Assembly (NCBI GenBank): GCA_027592485.1
Contig: JAQCKL010000073.1
Location: 1 to 12,428 of the forward strand
Reading direction: 5' to 3'
Length of the DNA: 12,428 nucleotides
Source: Cyanobacteriota bacterium
Lineage (GTDB): Bacteria; Cyanobacteriota; Cyanobacteriia; Phormidesmidales; Phormidesmidaceae
Under the pieces are notes generated by a model. That model ran no database searches and was not told the origin of the DNA. It worked only from the letters and a program-made list of their open reading frames with translations. Both the position numbers and the translations under genes were made by a program. Below are positions 5,331 to 12,114 of the stretch, piece after piece (positions within the stretch are counted from its first letter, which is position 1; each line of letters begins with the position of its first letter).

Positions 5331-7865
5331 TCACCCTTGGGGCAAAATCACCGCCCAGAAAGCGGCCCCTAGCGCCAGGGTGCAGAGGTGCTGGGGCAAC
5401 AGCACCCAGAGGGGCTGGCGAGCAATTTTTTGGGTGAGGAGGATCGAGAGACCGATCCCAGCCAAAAGGGTGGTGCCCTGCAAAAACGTAATCACCGCCG
5501 GGTCAGCCACCAGTATGGGTAATTGCGCCCCGACTCGACCGAAGGTGGCGGCCCCGACGGGTAAAAGGGTACCGGCCTCGGTCAAGCCCAGGTGCAAATA
5601 ATGGGCCAGGGTGGCCAGCAACACTAACGGTAGATAGCCATAGGCCAACTCCACCCAGGGGCGGGTTTTGCCCCTGCCGGTCAAGCGACAAACAAGCTGC
5701 AATGCCCCATGGGCCAGGAGCGGTAGCAGGGTGGGGAGGCTGAGGAGGGCGATCGCCATCCATCCATGGACCCAAAAGTTTTGCATCTCTAGCGCCATGG
5801 CCAAACGCGCCTGCACCTCCGGTAGCCGGTGCAGAAACACCGCATTCATCAGCAAAAATAACAGCGCCACCTCATCCATACGGGGTTGATGGGTGGTCCA
5901 CAGTTCAATGCCAGGGGGGCGCAGATTCACGGCGACGGAGCGGTGGGGGCAGGCTTTCAGGCAAGTCATGCAGAGCACACAGTCGCGGTTATCCACCAGT
6001 TGGGCTGGATGGGAATAGAGGGGACAACCAAGGGTTTCCTGGCCTTCCCCTTTTTCGGGACCGCCCTTATAACACTGGTAGGTGGTGCATTCGGCGGAAC
6101 AGGTGCCCTGTTGGGCGCGCAACTCCGTCATCGACAGCTTGGCAAACAGGCCATTCATCCCCCCAATCGGGCAGAGGTAGCGGCACCAAAACCGTCGCTC
6201 AAAAATCTGGGAGCAAATCACCGCTCCGGCGGTAATCAGCAACAGCAACCAGGCGGACAGGGCGGCGGTGTTCTCTAGATTCCACAGCTCCTCCCAGAGC
6301 AAAATCAGGGCAAACAGCCCCCACAAAAACCAGCCCCCCCAGCGGTCGGCGGTTTGCCGGGGCCAGGATTGGAGCGATCGCGGCCACAGCTTCAGCGACA
6401 GCCACTGCATCACCTCGCCGTAAATCATAAAGGGGCAGACCGCGCACCATAGCCGTCCCACAAAGGGGAAAGACAGCAGCACCAAGGGCCACCACCAGGC
6501 CCAAAATAGATTCAGGGCGACGTTGCGATCGCGGGTTTGGGGTCCCCAAAACAGCAGCACGACGACGACGGCAAAGGCGATCAGGGTAAAGCCATAGTTG
6601 AGGAGATCGGGCCACCAGGGACTGCGGAGAAACTGCCGCAGCCAGGGATAGCCATTGAGCAGGTTGAGACGAAAGCGCTGCTTTTTGCCCTGGGCGGGCC
6701 AGAGAATTTCTTCGGTAATGAGGGCGGTGCCGGAGTTCATCTGGGTGAGGGCGCGGGTTACCAAACCCTCTAGCTCCCTCAGATTATTGGGGAAATCGTA
6801 GGCTTGCAGGCGGCGCAGGGCTTCGGGGGTGACCGTAACCTTGGGGAGGCCCCGTGCTCTACTCATCAGGCTGATGTAATAGGTGACGTAATCACCAATG
6901 TCGGCCTTGCGTACCCGTAGGGGCGGCACCCGTATCTGGCTATCTATCCCCGCCGCCAAGGCCGCCATCGGTCGCTCGGCAATCAAAATAAAGCGGGCAG
7001 GGCTGGTTTTTTCTGGGATGGGAGCCTCGGGATTGCGGCTCACGGGCTGGTAGGTGCGGTGTTGGAGGAGACGGGCGATCGCCGGGACCAAATCGGGGGG
7101 CAGCTCGTGGATATTGTTGAGCACCAAGGTGCCACTCCCCAGGGCCTCTAACAGCCCCAATTTCTCGCCGCCGCGCCCAAACAGCTCCGCCCCATTGGCT
7201 AACTGACCGCAGTCGAGCTGAATAATCGGCTGTCGCCGCTGCTCGGAACCGTAGTGAATCAGCGCCGCCAAATTATCCTTTTCCAGACCCGGCTCCCCAA
7301 AGATCAGTACCGTGCGACAGGTGTTGAAGGCAGATCGCACCTGTTGCCGTAGCCGCACCCCATAGCGGCTTTTGCCAATCACCCCCCGTCGGGCTTTGGT
7401 GACCCAATAGGGGCGCAGCAGGGCTTGGCGGTCTTGCTCATAGGCCAACTGGGCACTGAGTTGCTGCAACTCCACCGCCAATTGTTGGGAGAGCAATTGC
7501 AGGAGGGCGGGGTAACGCTCGCTCAATTCCCGAAAGGCCCCTACGGGCAACACCCACAGGGTGCAATCGGTGAGGGTGACCAGGGTTTTCTCGATGGGTT
7601 GATGGAGGAGGAGCGATCGCCCATTCACCAACGCCCCTGGCAAAAAACTCTGGGGTTGCAGGGTGCCTACTGGATGCTCTAAACGACCTGATTCCAGGAG
7701 GTACAGCCCATCAGCGGCTTCCCCTGCCGCCATTAAAACTTGCTCGGCAGCCAGGCTCCGGGACTCCAGGGCCGCAGCGATTTCCACCAGGGCCGGCTCC
7801 TCTAGCCCCGCAAAGGCGGTGCGCTCCCGCAGCCAAATGACGCGATCTTCGGGGGACAAAACCAT
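5331..7865 (-). CDS. Fusion of cNMP-binding-like, pseudo-AAA+ and NosR/NapH-like 4Fe-4S membrane domains
   Basis: An 844-residue three-part protein. Residues ~10-140 form a CRP/FNR-type cyclic-nucleotide-binding fold, but the phosphate-binding cassette (GE-x2-L...RxA) is replaced by NGRSLLLHQPIEK. Residues ~160-385 resemble the AAA+ domain of sigma54 activators, with QPIIQLDCGQL, ELFG and FPNNLRELEGLV. The GAFTGA loop is missing, Walker A reads GEPGLEKD (190-197) and the Walker B acids are NN (LVLNNIHEL). Residues ~420-840 are membrane-embedded, with about nine helices. They carry GRLWCAVCP (470-478) and RFWCRYLCP (558-566), as in NosR/NapH proteins, then Cys 589, 593, 598 and 614 and the ferredoxin motif C-x2-C-x2-C-x3-CP (629-639). 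It should pass electrons across or along the membrane. The start is the ATG at 7863-7865, preceded by AGAGGAGAG; it is the first gene of the operon. Confidence 0.85.
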   Translation of the reverse strand: MVLSPEDRVIWLRERTAFAGLEEPALVEIAAALESRSLAAEQVLMAAGEAADGLYLLESGRLEHPVGTLQPQSFLPGALVNGRSLLLHQPIEKTLVTLTDCTLWVLPVGAFRELSERYPALLQLLSQQLAVELQQLSAQLAYEQDRQALLRPYWVTKARRGVIGKSRYGVRLRQQVRSAFNTCRTVLIFGEPGLEKDNLAALIHYGSEQRRQPIIQLDCGQLANGAELFGRGGEKLGLLEALGSGTLVLNNIHELPPDLVPAIARLLQHRTYQPVSRNPEAPIPEKTSPARFILIAERPMAALAAGIDSQIRVPPLRVRKADIGDYVTYYISLMSRARGLPKVTVTPEALRRLQAYDFPNNLRELEGLVTRALTQMNSGTALITEEILWPAQGKKQRFRLNLLNGYPWLRQFLRSPWWPDLLNYGFTLIAFAVVVVLLFWGPQTRDRNVALNLFWAWWWPLVLLSFPFVGRLWCAVCPFMIYGEVMQWLSLKLWPRSLQSWPRQTADRWGGWFLWGLFALILLWEELWNLENTAALSAWLLLLITAGAVICSQIFERRFWCRYLCPIGGMNGLFAKLSMTELRAQQGTCSAECTTYQCYKGGPEKGEGQETLGCPLYSHPAQLVDNRDCVLCMTCLKACPHRSVAVNLRPPGIELWTTHQPRMDEVALLFLLMNAVFLHRLPEVQARLAMALEMQNFWVHGWMAIALLSLPTLLPLLAHGALQLVCRLTGRGKTRPWVELAYGYLPLVLLATLAHYLHLGLTEAGTLLPVGAATFGRVGAQLPILVADPAVITFLQGTTLLAGIGLSILLTQKIARQPLWVLLPQHLCTLALGAAFWAVILPQG

Positions 7866-8262
7866 GGGACTCTCCTCTGGTTGGGCCGCGATGTCGAGGC
7901 AGTCCAGGTGCTGTCTCAACTGTCTCTACTGCCCCGATGGGCATTGCAATGATGAGGTCAATCGGTTGCGGTATCTGGATGGCCAAAACCCTGGGACAAC
8001 CAAATCCTTGACGCTAACCCATTTGTCCGGTAGCCTATCTCGCTAACCTATCGCCCCGAAAGGGGGTGGGTTTTCCACAGGGCTCAAAAATTGAGCACCG
8101 TACCTGGATGCTGCAACACCCAGGTACGGCTAACCCCCACACTGAACCAGCAGTTTGGTGGCTAGTGGTATGTTACTTGCCCCTAGCTCCTTTGCTGCCT
8201 TTGCCAGCGGGGGGCTAGGTTTTTGGGTTCTGGTTGTCTGTATATTCAACCGGAGTCAACGC
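7866..8262. other. Divergent intergenic region with three consecutive hairpins
   Basis: This separates the iron-sulfur operon (minus) from the small protein gene (plus). Apparent frames here lack ribosome binding sites and are rejected as genes. Structure is concentrated at 8054-8129: CCCC-GAAA-GGGG (8054-8065), GCTCAA-AAA-TTGAGC (8082-8096) and a perfect 10-base stem CCGTACCTGG/CCAGGTACGG (8098-8129). A possible -10 (TATATT, 8241-8246) precedes the small gene, but it would leave an extremely short leader. No promoter for the operon is convincing. Confidence 0.5.
8098..8129. other. Perfect 10-base stem-loop
   Basis: CCGTACCTGG (8098-8107) pairs exactly with CCAGGTACGG (8120-8129) over a 12-base loop. 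No T-tract follows on either strand, so it is not a classical terminator. It could be part of an mRNA leader, a small RNA or an operator. Confidence 0.5.
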
Positions 8263-8517
8263 ATGTTTCAAGACAATTCAGTTGCAATTCCCCAGGCGAT
8301 GCCCCAGGTCATCCCTCAGCCCCTCCCCAACGATCCTGCCCCTAATCGCGAAACCGTCCGTCACCTACTGTTGGGGTCATTGACGGCGGTGAAAAATACG
8401 ATTCGGGTGTTGCACAAGTTGGGTTACGCCGAGCCCAATGACTGGAGCAAACCGCTGCCCACGGGCCGCACCGGGGAGGTGATGGCGATTTTGACCAAGC
8501 ATCTGCTGTTGCCCTAG
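8263..8517 (+). CDS. Small conserved cyanobacterial-type hypothetical protein
   Basis: An 84-residue soluble protein. Residues 1-27 are a Pro/Gln-rich, probably disordered leader (AMPQVIPQPLPNDPAPN). The rest is a compact helical domain: ETVRHLLLGSLTAVKNTIRV, LHKLGYAEPNDWSKPLPTGR, then GEVMAILTKHLLL. Short proteins with this 'LLxGSxxAVxxTIxxLHxLGYAxxxDWSxxLPT...GEVMxILT' pattern recur in cyanobacteria and are unnamed, to my knowledge. The start at 8263 is chosen because GGAG lies 8 bases upstream; the frame is open back to 8155, but the added residues form an isolated hydrophobic stretch with no ribosome binding site. It is monocistronic, closed by a strong hairpin 11 bases after the stop. 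Function is unknown. Confidence 0.75.
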   Translation: MFQDNSVAIPQAMPQVIPQPLPNDPAPNRETVRHLLLGSLTAVKNTIRVLHKLGYAEPNDWSKPLPTGRTGEVMAILTKHLLLP

Positions 8518-8528
8518 GGGCGATCGCT

Positions 8529-8558
8529 GAAAGCGCTAACAGTCTTGTTAGCGCTTTC
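8529..8558 (+). terminator. Strong stem-loop terminator after the small gene
   Basis: GAAAGCGCTAAC pairs perfectly with GTTAGCGCTTTC (12 bases) around AGTCTT, 11 bases after the stop codon at 8517. The T-run after it is poor (GCTTGATTAAGCTT), so termination may depend mainly on the stem. It could serve the relic gene on the other strand too. Confidence 0.7.
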
Positions 8559-8585
8559 GCTTGATTAAGCTTGCTTCCCTTGCAG

Positions 8586-8861
8586 TCACAATACTCTCTG
8601 GGCTGAATGTTTTCCCTCAAACGCGGTAATGTACAGCTCATAAGGATATCCAGCCTGTTCAAAGTCCCCCATCCAGATGTAATACGTTTCTACAGATAGA
8701 GACTCAAAGTAGGTGATGGAAAAGTAGGTGATGGATTTATGGTTACCCAATGAGTTGTATGGCAGCTCAGGGCAATGAAACTTGTTCAGCAGAGAAATTG
8801 TATTGATAGCTACAAATCTGAATGTTTCCTGAGATCTGCCTTTAGGTTCCTCAGGGAGCCC
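8586..8861 (-). pseudogene. Start-less coding relic of an unrecognised protein
   Basis: On the minus strand a frame of 91 sense codons is open from just after a TAA (8862-8864) to a TGA (8586-8588), yet has no ATG or GTG. The translation looks like a real protein: LPEEPKGRSQETFRFVAINT, LLNKFHCPELPYNSLGNH, SITYFSITYFESLSVETYYI, WMGDFEQAGYPYELYITAFE, GKHSAQRVL. It is rich in aromatic residues and has normal hydrophobic spacing. An exact 15-base tandem duplication (8706-8735) falls in frame and doubles SITYF. No ribosome binding site or start is visible, so I read it as the 3' remnant of a gene that lost its beginning, or a gene with a frameshift. The family is unknown. Codon composition is less GC-rich than the neighbours, which could mean acquired DNA. 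Confidence 0.4.
8706..8735. repeat. Exact 15-bp tandem duplication
   Basis: AAAGTAGGTGATGGA occurs twice head to tail (8706-8720, 8721-8735). Read on the minus strand in the relic frame it repeats five codons, SITYF, without shifting the frame. Confidence 0.8.
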
Positions 8862-8973
8862 TTAAAGTCAGCTTAGGTTGAGGTCAAGGGACGCTCAGAA
8901 AGGAACCGCATAGTAGGACTCAAGATGATTGATTGATGGGTTGAGAATGCCTCACCCAAAGGAGTTCAAATCT

Positions 8974-9486
8974 ATGAAACGCTTCAGCTTAACCCTTGCC
9001 GCTCTGACCCTCGCCACAGTAGTGGCTATCCCTACGACTGTTTACGCCGCCCCTGACTTCGATGAACTCCGCCAGGAGAACCTCGATAAGGATGCCGTTG
9101 ATTTTGACCAGCTCCGCCGCGAGAACCTCGACAAAGATGCCATCGCGACCCTAGATCTGAAAGGGATTGACTTCGATCAACTGCGCCGCGAGAACCTCGA
9201 CAAAGACGCCGTTGACTTTGACCAGCTCCGCCGCGAGAACTTAGATAAGGATGCCGTTGCTACGGTTGAGGTTGCCCTGAATGGGAAGGGCATTGACTTC
9301 GATCAACTGCGCCGCGAGAACCTCGACAAAGACGCGGTTGATTTTGACCAGCTCCGTCGCGAGAACTTAGATAAGGATGCTGTCCTTGAGGTGAAAGGGG
9401 TTGATTTCGACGCGCTTCGTCAGGGAAACCTAGATAAAGATGCCACCATTACCGACCTCCGTCGGGGAGACATCACCAAAGACTAG
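8974..9486 (+). CDS. Secreted tandem-repeat protein (DFDQLRRENLDKDA repeats)
   Basis: A 170-residue exported protein of unrecognised family. Residues 1-25 are a classic Sec signal peptide (MKRF, a hydrophobic core, then TTVYA before A26), so the mature part acts in the periplasm, wall or outside. Residues 28-157 hold seven copies of a 14-residue unit, consensus DFDQLRRENLDKDA, starting at 28, 43, 66, 81, 108, 123 and 144, and a partial eighth (DLRRGDITKD) ends the protein. Copies come in pairs joined by one Val or Ile; pairs are linked by hydrophobic spacers such as IATLDLKGI and VATVEVALNGKGI. The mature protein has no Cys, Trp or Tyr and is very rich in Asp, Arg and Leu. Metal binding is possible, but no canonical EF-hand loop is present. 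The ATG at 8974 is chosen over 8929 because AAGGAG precedes it and the signal peptide begins there. Confidence 0.85.
   Translation: MKRFSLTLAALTLATVVAIPTTVYAAPDFDELRQENLDKDAVDFDQLRRENLDKDAIATLDLKGIDFDQLRRENLDKDAVDFDQLRRENLDKDAVATVEVALNGKGIDFDQLRRENLDKDAVDFDQLRRENLDKDAVLEVKGVDFDALRQGNLDKDATITDLRRGDITKD
9055..9483 (+). repeat. Coding tandem repeats, 42-bp unit in a 126-bp higher-order array
   Basis: Seven full copies and one partial copy of a ~42-base unit encode the 14-residue motif. Two long segments starting at 9166 and 9292 are nearly identical over about 95 bases (a few synonymous changes), giving a 126-base (42-residue) higher-order period and pointing to recent segmental duplication. 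Differences are mostly at third codon positions, a sign of protein-level selection. Confidence 0.85.
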
Positions 9487-9487
9487 C

Positions 9488-9511
9488 CGCTTGACGTCTC
9501 GCTTGACGTCT
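9488..9511. repeat. Exact 12-bp tandem repeat after the repeat-protein gene
   Basis: CGCTTGACGTCT occurs twice in tandem immediately after the stop codon at 9486. Each copy contains the palindrome GACGTC. Confidence 0.75.
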
Positions 9512-9543
9512 CGCAGACCCGTCACACACCACACCATGTCAAT

Positions 9544-9580
9544 AACCCCCGTCGCCTGAATCAGGTGGCGGGGGTTTTCT
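9544..9580 (+). terminator. Rho-independent terminator of the repeat-protein gene
   Basis: AACCCCCGTCGCCTGA pairs with TCAGGTGGCGGGGGTT (two imperfect positions) and is followed by TTTTCT. GC-rich stem plus T-tract, 57 bases after the stop: a classical intrinsic terminator. Confidence 0.88.
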
Positions 9581-9781
9581 GAAATAGACTATGGGCGGGA
9601 TGCCATAGTGCTGGCCACTTGGATTAGGGCACCTAGGATCGCTCTGATGCTTCACGCCGCAGCAAAGTGCCTCGCCGCCTTGTCCGAACCGGCCTGGCAA
9701 CTGCTGTGGGACGAGATAGATTTTGATTTATGTCATGCGGGTATCTCACAATAGGGAGAATGCTGCTTAAAGGGTGCGCCA

Positions 9782-10591
9782 TTGGCCTTCAGATTCCCTA
9801 ACCTAAGGCGCGGATTCGCGATCGCGCGGGTGCTGCTCTCGGTGTACTACGCCTACATGGTGGAATATCGGGCTGAGCTGATGTTTTGGGTGCTGTCGGG
9901 CACCTTCCCGCTGATTTTTATGGGCCTGTGGGCCAAGGCCGCTGAGGGGGGACAGTTCGCCCTCGATTCCGCCACCTTCATCCGCTACTTCCTGGCGGTG
10001 TTTTGGGTACGTCAACTCACCGTGGTGTGGGTGGTGTGGGAGTTTGAGCGGGAAGTCAACGAAGGCAAGCTCTCGCCCTTTTTACTCCAGCCCATCGACC
10101 CGGTATGGCGACATTTTTTTAGCCATGTGTCCGAGCGGTTTGCCCGATTGCCCTTCATTGCGGTGCTGGTTGGGTTGTTCCTGTGGCTCTACCCCCAGGC
10201 AGCTGGGTTACCGTCCCCTGGCCAATTCATCTTGGGATTAATCGCCACAGCGTTAGCCTTTTGCCTGCGGTTCATCATCCAATACACCTTTGCCATGATG
10301 GCCTTCTGGACGGAGCGGGCCAGCGCGATCGAGCAGTTTTGGTACCTGATTTACACCTTTTTATCCGGCATGATTGCGCCGCTGGCGGTGTTTCCGGAAG
10401 CGGTGCAAAAGGTGGTGCTATGGACCCCATTTCCCTACTTGATCTATGTGCCCGCCAATATCTTGATTGGCCAACCGACCGATATGCTCCAGGGACTACT
10501 GGCCATGGTCGGTTGGGGGCTCTTGTTTCTGGCCCTTAACCGTTGGTTGTGGCGACAGGGTCTGCGGCAATATTCTGGGATGGGGGCCTAA
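9782..10591 (+). CDS. ABC-2 family (DUF990-type) transporter permease, first of a pair
   Basis: A 269-residue membrane permease with six expected helices. The start is read as TTG at 9782; GGG 9 bases upstream is a weak ribosome binding site, but the resulting N-terminus (about 24 residues before MVEYRAELMFWVLSGTFPLI) suits the family, whereas starting at the later ATG (9857) would clip it. Features typical of the DUF990/PF06182 ABC-2 group are the cytosolic YRAE motif before the first helix, WVVWEFEREVNEGKLSPFLL with QPIDPVWRHF (a coupling region that docks on the ATPase), and FWTERASAIEQFWYL. The stop TAA shares its last base with the ATG of the second permease (TAATG), so the two are translationally coupled and probably form a heterodimer. 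No ATPase gene is in the window. The substrate is unknown. Confidence 0.82.
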   Translation: MAFRFPNLRRGFAIARVLLSVYYAYMVEYRAELMFWVLSGTFPLIFMGLWAKAAEGGQFALDSATFIRYFLAVFWVRQLTVVWVVWEFEREVNEGKLSPFLLQPIDPVWRHFFSHVSERFARLPFIAVLVGLFLWLYPQAAGLPSPGQFILGLIATALAFCLRFIIQYTFAMMAFWTERASAIEQFWYLIYTFLSGMIAPLAVFPEAVQKVVLWTPFPYLIYVPANILIGQPTDMLQGLLAMVGWGLLFLALNRWLWRQGLRQYSGMGA

Positions 10592-11373
10592 TGCAGCGCT
10601 ATTGGCGAGTGCTAAAGCTATTTTGGAGTACGGCGATCGCGGCGGAGCTCGAATATCGCCTCAACTTTGTGATCGCCGCCGTCAGTAGTCTGGGCGGGCT
10701 GATCGGCAGCCTCTTTGGCCTTTTTTTGTTCTACCGCACCGGTTACGAATTCCCCGGTTGGAGCTGGGAAGAGGCCCTAGTGGTGTTGGGGGCTTTCACC
10801 ATGCTGCAGGGGTTCTCAGCCACGGTGTTGGCTCCAAATCTGAATCGGATTGTGCGCCAAGTGGAGCAAGGTACCTTAGATTTTGTGCTGCTGAAACCGA
10901 TTAGCTCCCAGTTTTGGCTGTCCACCCGCACCTTTTCCCCCTGGGGTCTGCCAGATCTGATCTTTGGGCTCATCATGATTGCCTATGCCGGAACGCGATT
11001 GGGCCTGCATCCTGCCGCCTACGGTTTAGGCATTCCACCGTTATTGTTTGGGTTTATCAGCCTTTACAGCCTCTGGTTTATGTTGGGGGCCACTAGTATC
11101 TGGTTTGTGAAAATCTACAACGTCACGGAAGTGCTGCGAGGGTTACTAGAGGCGGGCCGGTTTCCGATTGGGGCCTATCCCGTGGCCTATCGGATATTTT
11201 TCACCTTCGTGATTCCCGTGGCTTTTTTGACGACAGTCCCGGCCCAGGCGATGTTGGGCCAGGGGCATTGGGGTTGGCTGTTGGGGGCAGCGGGGTTATC
11301 GCTATTACTCTTACAACTCTCCCGATGGTTTTGGCAGTTTGCCCTGCTTTTCTATACCAGTGCTTCTAGCTAA
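10591..11373 (+). CDS. ABC-2 family (DUF990-type) transporter permease, second of the pair
   Basis: A 260-residue permease homologous in plan to its upstream partner: MQRYWRVLKLFWSTAIAAELEYRLNFVIAA at the start (the YR motif before helix 1), a GTLDFVLLKPISSQFWLSTR segment equivalent to 'GKLSPFLLQPIDPVW' of the partner, and a late FPIGAYPVAYRIFFTFVIPV matching the 'FP..VQKVVLWTPFPYLIY' part. Six helices are expected. The ATG at 10591 is preferred over 10543 because it overlaps the stop of the first permease by one base. The gene ends at TAA 11371-11373, and no clear intrinsic terminator follows. With the partner it should form the membrane channel of an ABC exporter; the ATPase must be encoded elsewhere or was lost. 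Confidence 0.83.
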   Translation: MQRYWRVLKLFWSTAIAAELEYRLNFVIAAVSSLGGLIGSLFGLFLFYRTGYEFPGWSWEEALVVLGAFTMLQGFSATVLAPNLNRIVRQVEQGTLDFVLLKPISSQFWLSTRTFSPWGLPDLIFGLIMIAYAGTRLGLHPAAYGLGIPPLLFGFISLYSLWFMLGATSIWFVKIYNVTEVLRGLLEAGRFPIGAYPVAYRIFFTFVIPVAFLTTVPAQAMLGQGHWGWLLGAAGLSLLLLQLSRWFWQFALLFYTSASS

Positions 11374-11460
11374 CCTGTTCCGATCGCTCCTCAGAATCTG
11401 GGTGACCCTGCCAGGAAAACGGCTTGACCCTCAGCAGGCCAACGGGCTGCCAGGAAGGCC

Positions 11461-11478
11461 GTCACAAGAATGTCACAA
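11461..11478. promoter_or_regulatory. Direct repeat GTCACAA with 11-base period
   Basis: GTCACAAGAAT is followed by GTCACAATCTT. The one-helical-turn spacing of identical heptamers is the layout used by OmpR/PhoB-family response regulators, and TATGAT follows at 11487. The regulated gene is unclear. Confidence 0.25.
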
Positions 11479-11735
11479 TCTTTTTTTATGATGTTCCCGC
11501 ATCAAAAAATATACGGAGATCGTAGCCTAGGACAATCAAAGGCTTGCGGATAATGATGGCCTAAAAATGGCTGGCCTTGATTTTTGCAAATCCAGCATTT
11601 TCTATGGTCAAGAAGTCCATGCAAATGTCTCAGTGAACCTTATAGTCAATCAATTCTCAAATATCTTCATGACATCTTGATTTGATGACTGCTTTCCACA
11701 AAGAATCATCTTGGATCGGTAAATTCATGTTGTCT

Positions 11736-11751
11736 CCCACTTTAAAGTGGG
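11736..11751. promoter_or_regulatory. Perfect 16-bp palindrome, possible operator
   Basis: CCCACTTTAAAGTGGG is its own reverse complement and lies alone in AT-rich non-coding DNA. No nearby gene start within 350 bases explains it. It may be an operator, a dispersed repeat or a transposon remnant. Confidence 0.35.
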
Positions 11752-11837
11752 CAATGTTTGAGAAGGGCAAACTTTTTCATTTGATTTGCAAAACCAAGCC
11801 CACCTTGAAAACTGAAGGTTTGGCCCCCTCGCCCAAC

Positions 11838-11878
11838 CCCTCTCTCAGAGGATGAGAGGAGAGGAGAGAAATTTTTTT
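11838..11878 (+). repeat. CT/AG-rich hairpin, probable dispersed cyanobacterial repeat
   Basis: 'CCCCTCTCTC' and 'GAGAGGAGAGG' can pair, and AAATTTTTTT follows. Sequences of the type CCCCAACCCCTCTC...GAGAGG are widespread interspersed repeats in filamentous cyanobacteria. The T-run would also let it act as a terminator. Only one copy is in the window, so repeat status rests on recollection. Confidence 0.4.
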
Positions 11879-12114
11879 GGGGAGAGAGCTTATGGAGAAA
11901 TCAATGGGAACTCCGGATTTGTAAGTTGAGCGAGGTTTACATGGGTGATTCTTCCCATTTCAAAAGAATGAATTTCACTTATTCTAGGCTCAAAAAATTC
12001 ATAATAAAAGAGCTGGAATTTGTCAAAATCTTGCACCTATAACTCAACTCACGGAGGTACATATACTGATCGGCATCTGCAAATAAAATCAATAGAAAGA
12101 CAAGGAAAAAAGGG

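Larger units (their letters stand above)
11374..12114. other. Long non-coding stretch with palindromes and direct repeats
   Basis: No gene-like frame is seen in these 741 bases, and base composition becomes AT-rich after about 11460. Visible items are a direct repeat CTGCCAGGAA (11408-11417, 11447-11456), a GTCACAA direct repeat with 11-base period (11461, 11472), a perfect 16-base palindrome (11736-11751) and a CT/AG-rich hairpin with a T-run (11838-11878). A weak promoter-like pair may lie at 12014-12043 (TGGAAT, 18 bases, TATAAC) ahead of the PAS gene. Confidence 0.5.

Noticed and set aside
8342..8662. 106-codon minus-strand frame over the small gene and its terminator
   Set aside because: It runs through the perfect terminator stem and opposite the small conserved gene; the low-complexity translation looks like a shadow. 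The real-looking coding relic nearby uses another frame.
9055..9483. Regular repeats resembling a CRISPR-like array
   Set aside because: The repeats are in one open frame behind a signal peptide, have a protein-level consensus and vary at third codon positions, and there are no unique spacers of constant size.
9647..9754. 35-codon plus-strand ORF MLHAAAKCLAALSEPAWQLL between the terminator and the ABC permease
   Set aside because: No ribosome binding site and no recognisable motif; it could be a relic but the evidence is too thin to annotate.
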